64,000 bases of DNA from Turritopsis dohrnii (taxonomy: Eukaryota; Cnidaria; Hydrozoa; Anthoathecata; Oceaniidae), in assembly GCA_027922465.2 (NCBI GenBank), contig BQMF02000423.1:248001-312000 (forward strand), written 5' to 3'. Under the pieces are notes generated by a model. That model saw nothing but the letters and a program-made list of their open reading frames with translations, was not told the origin of the DNA and did no database searches. The position numbers and the translations under genes were made by a program. Shown one piece after another: positions 1-11,290 of this stretch (positions are counted from its first letter, which is position 1; every line of letters starts with the position of its first letter).

Positions 1-314
1 CCAAAGAAGGGAGACAAAATTTAAAGAAGCAACATCTACTATTATTACTATTAATATTTTGATGCAAACAAATAGGCGTTTTCCCTTGTATCTTTAGATA
101 ATCAGAAAACTAAAATTAAGAGATTTATCACAGACTACAACAAAAATCTGACATAGATTGAGCTGAAAAATAGGAGTGGGTCACTATAGTGATAAAATCA
201 AGTAACTATAAGCAGTTCCTTGTTAATAAATTTAAATATGCCATCTTCTATTACTTTTAACCATGTGATATTGACAAGGAACATTTGATCTGTGAATTAG
301 CAGCCAACTCCAGA

Positions 315-524
315 ATGTCAAAAAGCGACATACTTAAACCCGCCAAGGATATCAATATTGGAGATATTGAAGCGACGACATGCAATAAGCTGGAGTTTGC
401 AGAGATAGCCAGTTTTCGAACAAACAACGAAGGAGAGTTCTATCAAATAATTGACTCCAATGGAACAGTGAAGAAGGCACTGACGATTAAGATTATCACA
501 TTATTAAAGGAGTGGTTCGGTTAA
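315..524 (+). CDS. Hypothetical terminal exon, unrecognised
   Basis: An open frame of 69 codons runs from the ATG at 315 to a TAA at 524. The frame is also open for about ten codons upstream of that ATG, so this may be a last exon rather than a whole gene. The product is hydrophilic, with a mixed helical/strand composition, and ends KEWFG. I do not recognise a family. The segment near its middle (LKPAKDINIGDI) reads like the start of a small beta-barrel module of the kind found at the C-termini of transposon-linked proteins, but that is only an impression. No poly-A signal or strong acceptor was identified with confidence. Confidence 0.3.
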   Translation: MSKSDILKPAKDINIGDIEATTCNKLEFAEIASFRTNNEGEFYQIIDSNGTVKKALTIKIITLLKEWFG

Positions 525-770
525 AAAATGAAAATTTTAAAATTTGCCGATAGTTATTCATTTTACGTAACAAATTCAAAATCCTGTAAACAAAGTTCAT
601 TAATTATTCATAAACCCTATTAAAAGCTTGATCTTTCCATGTTCTTTTAAATTGCTTTTAACTGTACCTTTTTGCTGACGTCACACCAGCACTTTCGTTT
701 TTTTTTTTTTTTTTCAAAAGATGTTTGTGTGTGAAGTTAAAATAGAAAAAGTATTCCACAAGGTTTATAA

Positions 771-1424
771 ATGATTTCTGAAAAATGTCAGATGAAGAAA
801 GTTACACAGAAGAAAACTTTTTTTAACCCAGATGGGGGTTCTAGTAGAAATGAGGCAGACTCAGAAGAAGAGGAAAGTTATGATGAGCTCAGAAAAATGA
901 TGGAATGTTTTAGTCCTTATATGTTTGAGCCGGAAAAAGAGATTTCAAGTTCATCACCTTATGAAGACGAAAATGGAATCACTAGTGATGTATCCATTGA
1001 TAACGAAGCAAGTGAAAATAAACGCGTTGGGAATCTTGAATGGTGTATATGCTTTAATTGTTGTAGTGAATCAAGAGAAATTGATTGTCTTTGTTGTCGA
1101 GAGGTTGACGCACTTCATAATAAATTTGATGATGCTACAAGAATGAAATGTATAACTGAATCTTTAGAGTATAAAACTCTTTGTACTAATGAATTAGTGC
1201 TGACAAATGTTTTGACTGGGCTACATGAATCAAGAGGGGATTTCTTACAGGAAAAATGCTCCAACCGATCGTTAAGATATGCTGCATACAAACAATTCAT
1301 TTGCTGGGTTTTTAAAAATCTTGGTAAAGGAAACATTCCGTCTTGTGTTTTATGGAGTATAAGAAAGATGTACCCGGAATCAGACGGAAGGTATGTGCTA
1401 TTTTCAGAAGGATCAAAGGACTAG
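771..1424 (+). CDS. P2X7-type C-terminal (ballast) domain protein, stand-alone
   Basis: Single-exon ORF of 217 residues. Residues 1-85 are acidic and Ser-rich (for example EADSEEEESYDEL) and probably disordered. Residues about 90-215 match the cytoplasmic C-terminal domain of the vertebrate P2X7 receptor. The match includes the Cys cluster WCICFNCCSES, a CCRE motif, a CITES segment, NRSLRYAAYKQF and the signature IPSCVLWSIRKMYPESDGRY. In P2X7 this domain forms the cytoplasmic ballast with zinc and nucleotide sites. Here no P2X channel domain or membrane segment precedes it, so the protein is predicted to be soluble. Its role is unknown. It is tail-to-tail with the transposase-like gene at 1645-3225, and the two could belong to one mobile unit. 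The domain call is strong; function is not known. Confidence 0.82.
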   Translation: MISEKCQMKKVTQKKTFFNPDGGSSRNEADSEEEESYDELRKMMECFSPYMFEPEKEISSSSPYEDENGITSDVSIDNEASENKRVGNLEWCICFNCCSESREIDCLCCREVDALHNKFDDATRMKCITESLEYKTLCTNELVLTNVLTGLHESRGDFLQEKCSNRSLRYAAYKQFICWVFKNLGKGNIPSCVLWSIRKMYPESDGRYVLFSEGSKD

Positions 1425-1644
1425 TTCAACACATGTAATGTTTCAGTATTCCATTTTTTTTAATTCGTGTAAACTTTAAATATAACTATCTAAATCTTGT
1501 TAAATGATTTTTTATAATGTCTAGTTTGTCTGGTTTAGGTGTTTCAGCAATATTTTTCGGAAGCATTGGAACCTTTGGTTTTTCTAGTTGCCTGTCTTCT
1601 TTTGCGCAGTTGATTGTTTCGTTCACCATTCGATGGAGATAACT

Positions 1645-3225
1645 TCAGTCTTTCTTTTCTTTGAGTGGTTTTGATGACCAGTTTTTGGTTATTTTAGAGT
1701 AGTTGACATTGTATCTTTTCTCCCCTGTTTGTGTCGTAGCCTGTTTGAGATCACTCCCTTGATTAAAGTCCATTACTGCTAGCTGACTTCGAATATGCAT
1801 TTCAGTATAAGAAAAATGCTGTCGCTTAGGTGCCCATTTGTTGTACAGCGAATGGTATACTTCCAGCACTCCAGTGTCGCTAAATTCAGTCAAATAATGC
1901 AGATCATTCAAAACACTTTTACTAAGGATGACTTTTTGTAATGCTTCAAAAGCTTCCGAATTTGGTAAAATCCATTCTTTTCTCTCTTTTTAGGCCTTAG
2001 TAAGAGGAGGATGAACACATTTTGAAAACTTATTTCCACCTGTCCATTTGTGTTTGTTTTGGATATGAAAAAGAACACTTATCCACTTTTCACGCAACAG
2101 ATCAACATCTCCTTCGCATGTACCACATGCCCACCAAAAATGATTGCCAATGGATTTAATCCACATTTCAATTATCCTACAAGACGATTTTTTGCTTGCT
2201 GCAAGTAACTGTTTCTTAATGTTCTTAACGAAATGCCATGCATCAAACTGGTGATTTATTCCTGCTTCTTCTTCTCTCATATACTTTCTTATTTGAGTGT
2301 GCCTGTCAGTTGTAAGTTGTTCCGGGACTATTCCTTCATTTTTTAATAAAGTCAATGATCTTTGAAATCCTAATTTCTCCATGGGATTTGAATTCCCTGC
2401 TTCGGAAACTTGAACTAACGAAAACGCCACAATTTTATCAGTATTTTTATCCATAAAAGAATAAGTTAAATATTTTGCATTATGCCCAGGGCTATCACAT
2501 CTTCCGTCTCCACTAAGTTGACAAGAATTATTATTAAGTTTAATTTTTTCCAGAATATTTTGAGACATAAGATTGTAGTTCTTGTTAACAACACCAACCA
2601 GATATTTTTTCTGAATTGCGTAGAAACATGTTTTAGATATCCACTGTATACTTGCTAAATCAAAAAAATCAGCCAGTCGTTGGTACGTATTAGCACTAAA
2701 CAGAACAGCGGCAGCATTCGAAAGATTTTCTTGAGAATACCGGTTAACATTTGGTTGTGATCTCCACGTAAAATAATGTTCTTTTGAGCATTTCATTTTC
2801 AAAATTAATTGTGATCCTTTTACTGCTATGTGGGTTATCGATGCAGGAAGTGAACAAGATAAATGCAAGCATTTCTTTAAAAGCATTACTAATGAACACC
2901 AGTAAACTATGAAGGCAGCTTTAGGAGGCTTCAGCGTATCGGTAGCGTAACCATCCGAGAAAGATGTCTGAAAATATTCACTTTCATTTTCACTTTCACT
3001 TAACAACTCGTCAGTTTCAGTAATAACATATGTCGTTTCTGTTTGAGTTTCCTTAGTGTTGCATTCGTATTCTAATTCCTTAACCCTTTTATTGAGGTCA
3101 ATGGCATCTTCGCAAAGTTGCCTTTTTGTTCTTGCTTCTTCTCTCAGTATACTGGTTTTCCGTTTTTGTGATTGCTTATTAGCATTATAGGCAAACAAAG
3201 TCGGGATAGCATCATCATTCAACAT
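1645..3225 (-). pseudogene. DDE-type transposase-like gene with one in-frame stop
   Basis: On the minus strand one frame runs from 3225 to 1645 with a single TAA at 1992-1990. The downstream 1645-1989 part stays in the same frame, so one nonsense change separates the two ORFs. The first part (411 residues) has a basic/coiled segment, then a likely RNase-H-like core: an Asp in LSGDGRCDSPG, a second Asp in TTDRHTQI, and a conserved stretch around QFDAWHFVKNIKKQL and GNHFWWACGTC. This matches a large, poorly named transposase-like family common in cnidarian genomes, often preceded by a THAP finger. The frame extends a few codons above the ATG (LRGMLNDDAIPTLF), suggesting an upstream exon that I could not place. 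GTATGT at the ATG also looks like a splice donor. Family placement is from memory of similar proteins, not from a search. Confidence 0.65.
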
Positions 3226-3229
3226 ACCT

Positions 3230-4270
3230 CGAAGTGGCTTTTGTAGAAGCTCAAGAAATCAATTTGCATGAAAAATTTAGATTTATAATTTAGCTTTACT
3301 TGATAAAGAGTAGCTTGAATTCTTTTTTCCTTCTTACCTGTAAATCTCTTTTGAAACAAAACTGTTCAAAATGAAGATGACATACTTTTGGATGTTTTGG
3401 CAGATTTTCCCTTTTAATGTTAGTTTTAATGTTAGTTAACGATTATTTTGCTATAAACGCTTCTTTCAATCACTTTTTATAATGTTACATAATCTAAGTG
3501 TGGCGTTTAACTTAACTCATGTTTTTTAAATCAATCAAAACGCAGGAATTTCTTTTTTTGCCATTTTGATTGGTTGCCGAAAATCAAAACGAAATCCGTT
3601 GCTAAATTACTATTCACGACGAATATTGAGTGTTTATTTACGTACTTAAAATGCATAAAAGACTTATTATTAACTAAAGATTTACATCACATTCAACATA
3701 AAAACAGTTCTGGCAAATGAAGAAGTCTGACTCGTGTTTTTCAGTGCAATGGAACATTGCAGCATAGCAGAAAGAAAGTATATTTAGTACGTACATGTTT
3801 GCAGTAGAAAATGTGGATGGATGTACAGTAGAAACTTGCTGGAAAGTAAAGAAAGTTTGCAGAGGTATCAACAGTGTTTACAGTACAAAAACTACTGGAA
3901 AATACAGAAAGTTTTCAGCTACCACTTCGCATATAAGCATAAAAGCAGTTTTGCCAAACAAAGAAAGCAATTCAGTTTGTAAAAATGGTAGCGAAAGTGT
4001 TTTACAAATATATATGTGCTGGAAAGTAAATAAAGTGCTAGTGATTTGTTTACAGATATGAATATAGAAGTAAAGAGTTTAGAAGTGTTTGAAAATGGCT
4101 ACTGAAGATGATCAACGTTGTTTCCTAACATGTTGATGTGAATTGGCAGTGAAAGGTATCCTATTTTGTTTTAAGTTAAACTAAAGTAAATCGATTCAGT
4201 TGGAACACAGTTAATATGCTGGATAAATAAAGGGTTGTTTACTGTTGCGTTTTGAATTAGCCAGAGGAGA
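3230..4270. other. Non-coding stretch with degenerate short repeats
   Basis: No supported gene. Around 3690-4050 a loose repeat recurs in which versions of 'ctggaaagtaaagaaagtttgcag' alternate with 'aaaagcagttttgccaaa'. Apparent ORFs here come from the repeat. The upstream exon expected for the transposase-like gene on the minus strand was looked for here and not found with confidence. Confidence 0.4.
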
Positions 4271-4474
4271 TTCATTTGTTATTCATTCGTTATAAACTCT
4301 TTAGCTATAAAACTTCTGTCATTAAGTTTGCGTTTTTAATTATTATTCATAAGGTAAATGCGTTCTTGAAGTTTCTTTTAATTTGTTTTGCTTTCTTTCG
4401 ATATCATCATAGTATGTTTATGTTTTTTGTATGTTATTCAATTATTGTTTTTATATATGTTCTCGAAGTTCCTT

Positions 4475-4502
4475 TTTGTTTGTTTGTTTGTTTGTTTGTT
4501 TG
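4475..4502. repeat. (TTTG)n microsatellite
   Basis: About seven perfect TTTG units. It creates a spurious Cys/Leu/Phe-rich open frame on the plus strand. Confidence 0.95.
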
Positions 4503-4760
4503 TCATAATACGATTAGGTATATATTTGAATCATTACGCATTCGAAATCCTTTTTCTTCTAGATAAGCGAAATAAAAAATACAATAAGCATAAAGAAATG
4601 AGACTCATGGTTTAAATCATGATGTTGATGGTTGGTGAAGAACAGATTATCGATTTTAAAAATGTTATCCAATGTAACTTCAACACGAAAGAAACACAGT
4701 TGGAAAGTCTCGATTTGTTTTCAATTCAGATTTTGTAATGTTATTCAATGTTTGCTTTTG
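4500..4760 (+). repeat. Dispersed repeat, copy 1 (partner at 7355-7580)
   Basis: This segment and 7355-7580 align in the same orientation over more than 200 bp. Shared blocks include 'tgattaggt', 'cgaaatc.tttttcttctaga', 'ataaagaaatgaaactc.tggttt.aa.tcatgat' and 'cgatttgttttc.attcag'. Copy 2 runs up to the start of the recognisable hAT fragment at about 7575. The repeat may be the upstream part of that hAT element, but no coding match was seen inside it. Confidence 0.6.
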
Positions 4761-4849
4761 TGTTCTGTATTATGTATTGCTTTTTTTACATTAAAGCTAC
4801 TTCTATTCTGTGTATACGATATACACTTCTTTCTTGTATTTCCATTTGT

Positions 4850-5245
4850 TTCTACATATAAAAACATGATTTTGGTCTGAAGTAGGGCATTTAAAGTGTT
4901 TCAATGTTTGTTTCACGTCTCCAAGGTAAAAAATAATTCTACAAAACCTTTATTCTGTTTTATAATGACTTGTTTTACGTACAAGTTACTTTAGATTTTC
5001 TGTGTTTCAAAAAAATTGTTTTTGGTCAATAGTAGGGCATTTTAAGTATTGCGATGTTTGGTTATAGCTTGCGTCTCCAGGGTAAAAATTTTCATTCTAA
5101 TTTAGTAAATATATTTGCATGTGTTCTTCATTTCATCTTCTCGGCATAAAAACCTGGTTTTGGTCAAAAAGAGGGAATATCGAGAATTTCAATGTTCCAA
5201 TTTATATTATTATTTTGATGTTTGATTCTTTTGTCTCCAGTGAAA
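4850..5245. repeat. Degenerate tandem repeat, about 140-150 bp x3
   Basis: Three successive units share 'gttttggtc', 'tagggcattt.aagt.tt', 'caatgtttg' and 'cgtctccaagggtaaaaa' (near 4880-4930, 5025-5085 and 5155-5240). Divergence is high, so the array is old. Confidence 0.6.
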
Positions 5246-5286
5246 TTTAATTGACTAATCCTCTCGCTCGGTTCAACTCATATTGA

Positions 5287-5560
5287 CTAAAACTGGTAAA
5301 AATTATTACCAGTTATATTCAACACTGCATGGGCAAACTTATCATTGCCAATTCTTAATTTTATTTTTCGTGAACTGGACGCATGCTGAACATGCGTGGC
5401 AAGCAACGCTGGCTGGGCGGCTAGTCTTATAAATATGGGCCTAAATTTTATTTGGTACTGCGGCTGTGACATCAATATCTCTGATCGACGATAACTCTGC
5501 AATGGTTGGTTGTAGTGAAACGATCCCATACATTTTTTTGCACAGTTTTTCGAGCTCTAC
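5287..5560 (-). repeat. Dispersed repeat family, copy A
   Basis: Read on the minus strand, this copy contains 'gtagagctcgaaaaactg', 'tgtatgggatcgtttc', 'ctacaaccaaccattgcag' and 'gcagtaccaaataaaat', then 'catgttcagcatgcgtcc'. The first part matches 35315-35440 closely and the second part matches 29510-29600. No coding function is apparent; the 80-codon ORF here reads repeat sequence. It is probably a short non-autonomous element. Confidence 0.75.
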
Positions 5561-5599
5561 AGCATGGATACACTTTCCACTTACAATTCCATGGTTTAA

Positions 5600-7354
5600 T
5601 TTTTAGTTACGTGGTTTGCACACCTTGATTATATTTTTTGTCACCTTTTTTCGACACGGGATTTGCATATATCCTTTACGAAGTTAGATGTGGTAAAATG
5701 TTTTACCTGGGTTACCAGTATTAACTATATTAACGGATTTTTTCTGTAAACATGTCTGCACTTCGTTTTCTTGCTTCTAAACAATTCTAAACAAATCTAC
5801 AATTCGACCAATTTATGTTTTGAACAAGTGACTGAGTTTCTGTTTAATTTATTTCTGTTTGCCTATAACAGTTTACATATAAAAGCATTTGAATGAATGA
5901 GAAAACTTAACCGAACAGATTGGTAGTTTACGTTAATAAGATTTCATAATTTTTATTTTATGCTAAATAGGAAATTTACTGTATTAATTATATCAACAGT
6001 AAGGTGGAGAGCACGCTGTAAATAAATATTTGAGAAATGCACTGTAATGTCTTCTGTTGATATATAGATAACTAGAAATACATGTCGTTATAAAAGATCA
6101 TGAATAAAATAAAAAGTTTAAAAACAATATAAAATACAATATTATACAAGAATATCCTGCGACCTTGCTCGAAACAAGTCTATGTTGATAAAAAAAGCGT
6201 GTACAAAAAAAAAATCTAAACAAAACAAAACTTGTATATTTATCTTTACTATCAAGAACTTATGAACTAATGCGAAAAATTCGTTCTCCAAATTTTGCAA
6301 CATAAAATAACTTATTGCCGTATTGCTAAATTCTAAATTAAAGAGTATTAAGAAGAACCTTCAAGAAATTCTTTAATTTATAACTCATGTTAGCCTTTTT
6401 TCTCATTTCCAACCTGATAAAAATATAAGAGTATGTTCATGTGTCAAATTGCAACCATTACATTTAAGCGACGAAAACACTTACAAATATGTTTGAACAA
6501 ATGAGGCTTGGCCCAACCCTAACCCTCACTAACCCAGACACATTCCACAAGGTTTACACCGTAAAGTCTAATGGTTGCAATTTGACACACAAAACATATG
6601 AAAATGATCTTCACTGATGCATTGGGATCTAATCTCAATGTTTTCAGTAGGTAGTAGTTACTCGTTCTTTCCGTTCCCTAATGGAATAATTAGAAGTTAT
6701 TAAGAGTTTGAAAAGGAGGGAAATGTTAGAGGCAAGGCTACAATAACACTGTTTAAACAGAAATTCTGAAAAAGGTCTATTACCACTGTGATAAAAACTA
6801 TTGATATTTTTAAAATCGTACATCAGTCAAACTGACAGGATTTTTTTCCAAAATAATTTCGACTAACCATACTCATATCAAGCTGGACTCACAATAATGA
6901 ACTCCTTTTAACCAAGTCAACTTTCTGCAAATCTGCAAACTATCACTGTTTTGCAACCTGAAGCAACAAAGATTTATCAGCATTAATGCATTTGAACACT
7001 GTCAAAAACAATAATCACTAATTTTGTCACAATTAGTGCATCCACTCGCTAGAATTTACAACTATTCTCATGATCCACCCTTTCTATTAATTTAGTTATC
7101 AAGAATTATTTAAGAACAGATCGAGAACGCATCAAAAACGCTTCAAATATTTTTATACACAGAGCGTTCATGAAAGTCCTACAATCTTTCAGGCCTTCTT
7201 TATGCATTCTTCACAAATGTATTTACGTTTGAAAAGCATTAGCGACCGTTCTTTGCGAATGGATGACAAACACTGGTACGTTCTTCATGTGTTCGTCATG
7301 TGTCTGGATGAATATTTTCGCTCACAGTATGTTTCCATTTGTTAAAAATTGTTA
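5600..7354. other. Non-coding AT-rich spacer
   Basis: No ORF with recognisable composition and no splice-linked exon chain was found. The only clear structure is the inverted repeat at 6440-6589. Confidence 0.45.
6440..6589. repeat. 150-bp inverted repeat with perfect 21-bp arms
   Basis: The arm 6440-6460 (tgtgtcaaattgcaaccatta) is repeated exactly as its reverse complement at 6569-6589. The arms enclose about 108 bp, which includes a short 'aaccctaaccct' tract. The size and ends resemble a miniature inverted-repeat element. I could not identify an unambiguous target-site duplication. Confidence 0.7.
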
Positions 7355-8079
7355 AATATGATTAGGTTTTTTGTATGATTGTGCAATCGAAATCTTTTTT
7401 CTTTTAGAAAAATAAAGAAATGAAACTTCTGGTTTGAAGTCATGATCATAATAGTTGTTCAAAAAAAGATTATCCATATATTTAAAAAATTATTTCCAAT
7501 GTAGCTGGCACAAAAGAAACATGGTTGGAATGTATCGATTTGTTTTCTATTCACATTTGGTAGGGTTAGTCAATGTTTGTTCGCTTTCATTAGTGAGAAA
7601 AGTAACGAAAAATCTCCAGCTATTACTTAGTGGCCATACTAGTGAAAACTGCCCAGATTCTTCTAAATCAAAGTCGGAAGATGTCTGTAAGACAAGATGG
7701 GTGGAAGGTGCTGATGGAATGGAGGTTTTTGAGGAGTTGTTTGTGCCTCTGATAACTCTAGAGGACATGTATGGTGGCCCGCGACTGCCATCACAAATAT
7801 CAGGAGCAACAACGTATTTTCGGAGAGAAAAAATAATTTAACTTTCAATTTGAATTGCTAAAAACATTTTTTCTTTAAATATAAATGTATTTTAAAGCAA
7901 AATCAAAGTAAAAATGAAAACAAAATAATATATTCATTTTAAATATTGAGTTGAATTAAATTGAATTCGACTCTTTGGCCCATATCTGCCAATGTTGTGA
8001 TGTTTAAGGTAATGGCTAATAGCCATTATTATTTCCAAAGTAACACCATGCTTTCAAATTGTTAGATAGAGTAGGTAAG

Positions 8080-9411
8080 ATGGCGGATGGAAAGAGAAAA
8101 TCAGAGTGGGAAAATTTTGCAAATAAAATGAAGAAGAAACGTTTGATCAATGGGAAAAACGAAAACTGTGGTGTAACTGATAGTGGAAGCCATATTTTGA
8201 ATAATAAAGAGATGGTGGTGCAGCCACTTGAAAGCGAACCGAGTGGAAGTGCCAAGAAATACCAGAGAACAGGAGCTCAGGAATTTGTTCCCTTTGAGCA
8301 CAAAGAGGTTACAATTGAAAATTTAAAACGTGCCTGTAACAAGCATTTCAAGCACCGAATGCCGATTGGTATGGTTTGTGATATCTTGGCTACAGATAGA
8401 GGACCCTCCTGTGCAAAAATGTCCCATCTGCCTAACTTAAAAGTCATCCATATCAGATTTGTCAAAAACACAGAATCGTGTGGACCAGTAATAAATGCCA
8501 GTAATGATGTGTCCAATAATGCAGTAAACAGCAGCTCCATTGTTTCAAAGTCGATAGTGAGAAGTTTTAATCTAAGTCGCCCATATTTGTTAGATGTTTC
8601 TGGCCAGAGTAAAATAAACAGTACTCAAACCCTGATCAAAAGTCTGCCTGTAACAACCATGCTTAAATTGGGTAAAGTCATCACAGCCCATAATAGCGGA
8701 TTGGAAAAGATAGAAATTTCAGAATTTTATTTAAAGACAATGTCTTGGACATTACCGAAACTGTATAGTTTTCACATGGAGGATCAGCCATTTGCACATG
8801 GGGGTTTTCGAAATGTCTTCTTGGCTGAGATGGGCAATCAGAAGTATGTAATTAAAAAATATCTTGACAGTGCACTTGCAGATTTGAAGCAGTTGCAAGA
8901 AACTCCTGAATGCCATGCCCGAAAGGCAATACAGATGCATGCACTTGCTGCCAATTTTGCCCTTCAGCTACAAGAAGCTCTCAGAGAAAATGGTTATAGT
9001 GGAAGTCATATGTCCTACAATAAGGTACTATTTGGAAAGTTTGTCATGACAAATGAACCAGTAGTGATAGAGGAATATGTTGAGGGAGTTTTTAGTAAAT
9101 ATGTGAATAATGATGGAACTTTACCTGCATCTTCTAATGGTACTAGTAACATTGATAAGCAAATGATGGCTGAATGTCTAACCCATTTTTCTTATGAAAA
9201 ATCAAACAAAGCACTTATGTTGGTTGATATTCAGGGTTCCGGAAATATTTTGTATGATCCTGAAGTTGCTACCATGAAGGGAGCATTTGATGAAAAGAAT
9301 GAGCTACTTTTTTGTATGGGTAATTTATCTGATATTGCGAAAGATAACTTTTTTAGCAAACACATTTGTAAAGACTTTTGCACAATGATTGGACTGCAAC
9401 ATGTGGTTTAG
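8080..9411 (+). CDS. Atypical alpha-kinase domain protein (transposon cargo)
   Basis: Uninterrupted ORF of 443 residues from the ATG at 8080. An in-frame TTG lies seven codons upstream, but the ATG is the better eukaryotic start. Residues 1-60 are basic and polar with a Lys-rich stretch. Residues about 225-440 resemble the alpha-kinase family (eEF2 kinase, myosin heavy-chain kinase). A glycine-loop-like FAHGGFRNVFLAE is followed by YVIKKY with the likely ATP-binding Lys. Then come VVIEEYVEGVFSKYVNN, HFSYEKSN and the catalytic-loop motif LMLVDIQGSGNILYDPE. The C-terminal segment FCMGNLSDIAKDNFFSKHIC corresponds to the family's Gly-rich/zinc-binding end, but the expected GxGNLG is altered. The kinase is predicted to act on Ser/Thr. 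It lies wholly inside the 7770-11559 transposon, convergent with the transposase. Why a transposon carries it is unknown. Confidence 0.78.
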   Translation: MADGKRKSEWENFANKMKKKRLINGKNENCGVTDSGSHILNNKEMVVQPLESEPSGSAKKYQRTGAQEFVPFEHKEVTIENLKRACNKHFKHRMPIGMVCDILATDRGPSCAKMSHLPNLKVIHIRFVKNTESCGPVINASNDVSNNAVNSSSIVSKSIVRSFNLSRPYLLDVSGQSKINSTQTLIKSLPVTTMLKLGKVITAHNSGLEKIEISEFYLKTMSWTLPKLYSFHMEDQPFAHGGFRNVFLAEMGNQKYVIKKYLDSALADLKQLQETPECHARKAIQMHALAANFALQLQEALRENGYSGSHMSYNKVLFGKFVMTNEPVVIEEYVEGVFSKYVNNDGTLPASSNGTSNIDKQMMAECLTHFSYEKSNKALMLVDIQGSGNILYDPEVATMKGAFDEKNELLFCMGNLSDIAKDNFFSKHICKDFCTMIGLQHVV

Positions 9412-9681
9412 AAGCATTTAGCTTTTAAAAACAGTACATAGTATATACATATATCTTATCAATAATTTATAATACAAAATACAGTTGTGTTTACAACGTT
9501 CTTCTTTAAAATCGAATTTAAAGCAAAGCTCTGGGTATTTTTAGAAAAGAAAAACAGCTTCAATAGAAAAACTACCGATTCACTATAAACTTCTCACTAT
9601 CAGTTAATTACAAGGCTGGATGAGTAGAATTTACAGCTACTAAATGTTTTTGTTTCAATTCATTCGCAAAAATTAATGTAC

Positions 9682-11290
9682 TTAAGGTAGATTGTTTCTG
9701 AGCGTAAGATAAGCCTCTACATATTTGTTTGCAGACATTTCTTCAGGATCCCCAATAATTTTGTTGCAATTGTTAAAAAAATTGTCATCCAGAAATCCTT
9801 CTTCGAACTTTAAGACACTGGAAAACTCAGCAACATCCTTCAAGTCTTCTTCAGATACAGGAAATCCTAAAAATAAGGAAAGATTAAAAGAAGTTTGATG
9901 ATTTTACATGACATACGATATACTAACAGTAATCCCTGTGTATTTGTAGTTAATTGTTTACATACCTTTATGCCATAGCCTTAGTTTTTGTTTTGCTCAA
10001 ATTTCCTTTAGTGGAAAATTTTTAAAGGTATTTTAATTCTCTAACTAAACTACTCTTTCGTTTGTATTTATACATAATGTTTATATTCATACCAACTTAC
10101 CACAGTTATTTAAGTTGTATTCTTTTGGAAAGTCATATATATGGTTGGGAATTCCAACTGGCATTAGTATGTTCTTCTGTTGTCTAACACGATGAATATT
10201 CCATACACTGTCTTTGAATTCATCTAACTCATGTTGAATTAAGGGAATCATCACATACTTCATAATGTTCCTAAAGATTTGGGTGTACAGATTTAAAAGC
10301 TTTACATTTATTTTCTACTGTTGTATCTATAGACGTTGTTTATATACCTGTCTCTTTCATTTTGTGGATCAAAGTAGTTTTCCTCCAGCAACCAAGTTAA
10401 GCCAGACTTAAAATACTTTTCTAAACGGTCATGAAGCTCCCTCCACCAACGTTCAATCTGAAAAAATAATGCAATCACAAAGTCTTATAGGTTAAGTAAA
10501 GTCTTAAAGATTCTAATATTTTAGTTTCTTACAACAAATTTACCTTGTTACTTGTTGATGGACCATAGATAACAGATTCAGTTGGGTCTTCAAGGTCATT
10601 GTGATTTCGCCGTAAGTAGGCCTGCATTGTAGCCATGACTCCAGTCTCTGATCCCTTGTCTATCCGGATAAATGCAGGCACTATTCGATGAACATATAAA
10701 TGTTCTAAAAACCACTTTGCTATAAGTTCTGGTTTTGAATTTGTATCCCATACACGTAACCAAAGAATTTTTCTACTAGCTGTGTCTATACATCCATAAA
10801 TTGCTATTGGGAAAGTCGAATTCTGATATCCCATTAATTTGTCATGTCCATCTAGTGACCATACCCAATTTGTGCCTTTAGAAACAAAATTTTCTTTCAC
10901 TTTCTTCTCTTTTTTGCCTGGGCGTCGATTTTCGAGTCCATCGGGATCAAGATCATACATAACATTGTGCACCAATGTACGAGGAACATTTAGCCCGTGT
11001 TTCTGTCTAATCTTTAAATGCATGGCTCTATACCCAAGCAGTTGCCCAGGCCCTTCAAGTTCCTCTTTTACAACTTTTGTGACATGTTCAACAGAAACAT
11101 TATGATTAGAATAATAAATTTCAAAATACCTAAGTCTTCTATCTAAAGTTCTCATGCTCCATGTATATTCACGAAAATCACGAAACATATAGTTGAGAAT
11201 ATCCAGACGGGGCAAGTTTTGAGCCACGTATTTTGTGAGATCTTGTTTCAGTTGAATATCATCTTTCCAAGAGCATGCCAAACCTGCCAT
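9682..11290 (-). CDS. IS3/retroviral-integrase-like DDE transposase, four exons
   Basis: Exons on the minus strand are 11290-10544, 10457-10348, 10270-10101 and 9866-9682. All have consensus GT-AG sites, and the phases join to a single 403-residue frame. Exon 1 carries an N-terminal helical region followed by the integrase core. The first catalytic Asp is in WVWSLDGHDKL and the second in FIRIDKGSETG. The third residue, Glu, sits at the start of exon 2 in IERWWRELHDRL, after YGPSTSNK. Exon 3 (ELDEFKDSVWNIHRVRQ) matches the usual segment downstream of the core. The catalytic triad is complete and no stop interrupts the frame, so the element may be recent. Splice joins are inferred from sequence, not from transcripts. 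Confidence 0.83.

Noticed and set aside
4276..4615. Phe/Cys/Leu-rich ORFs that look like membrane proteins
   Set aside because: The hydrophobic pattern comes from T-rich DNA and the (TTTG)n microsatellite; part of it is a dispersed repeat.
6515..6530. 'aaccctaaccct' as a telomere
   Set aside because: Only two units inside a short inverted repeat; interstitial.
8101..8540. Minus-strand ORFs opposite the alpha-kinase gene
   Set aside because: Shadows of the plus-strand gene with no independent support.
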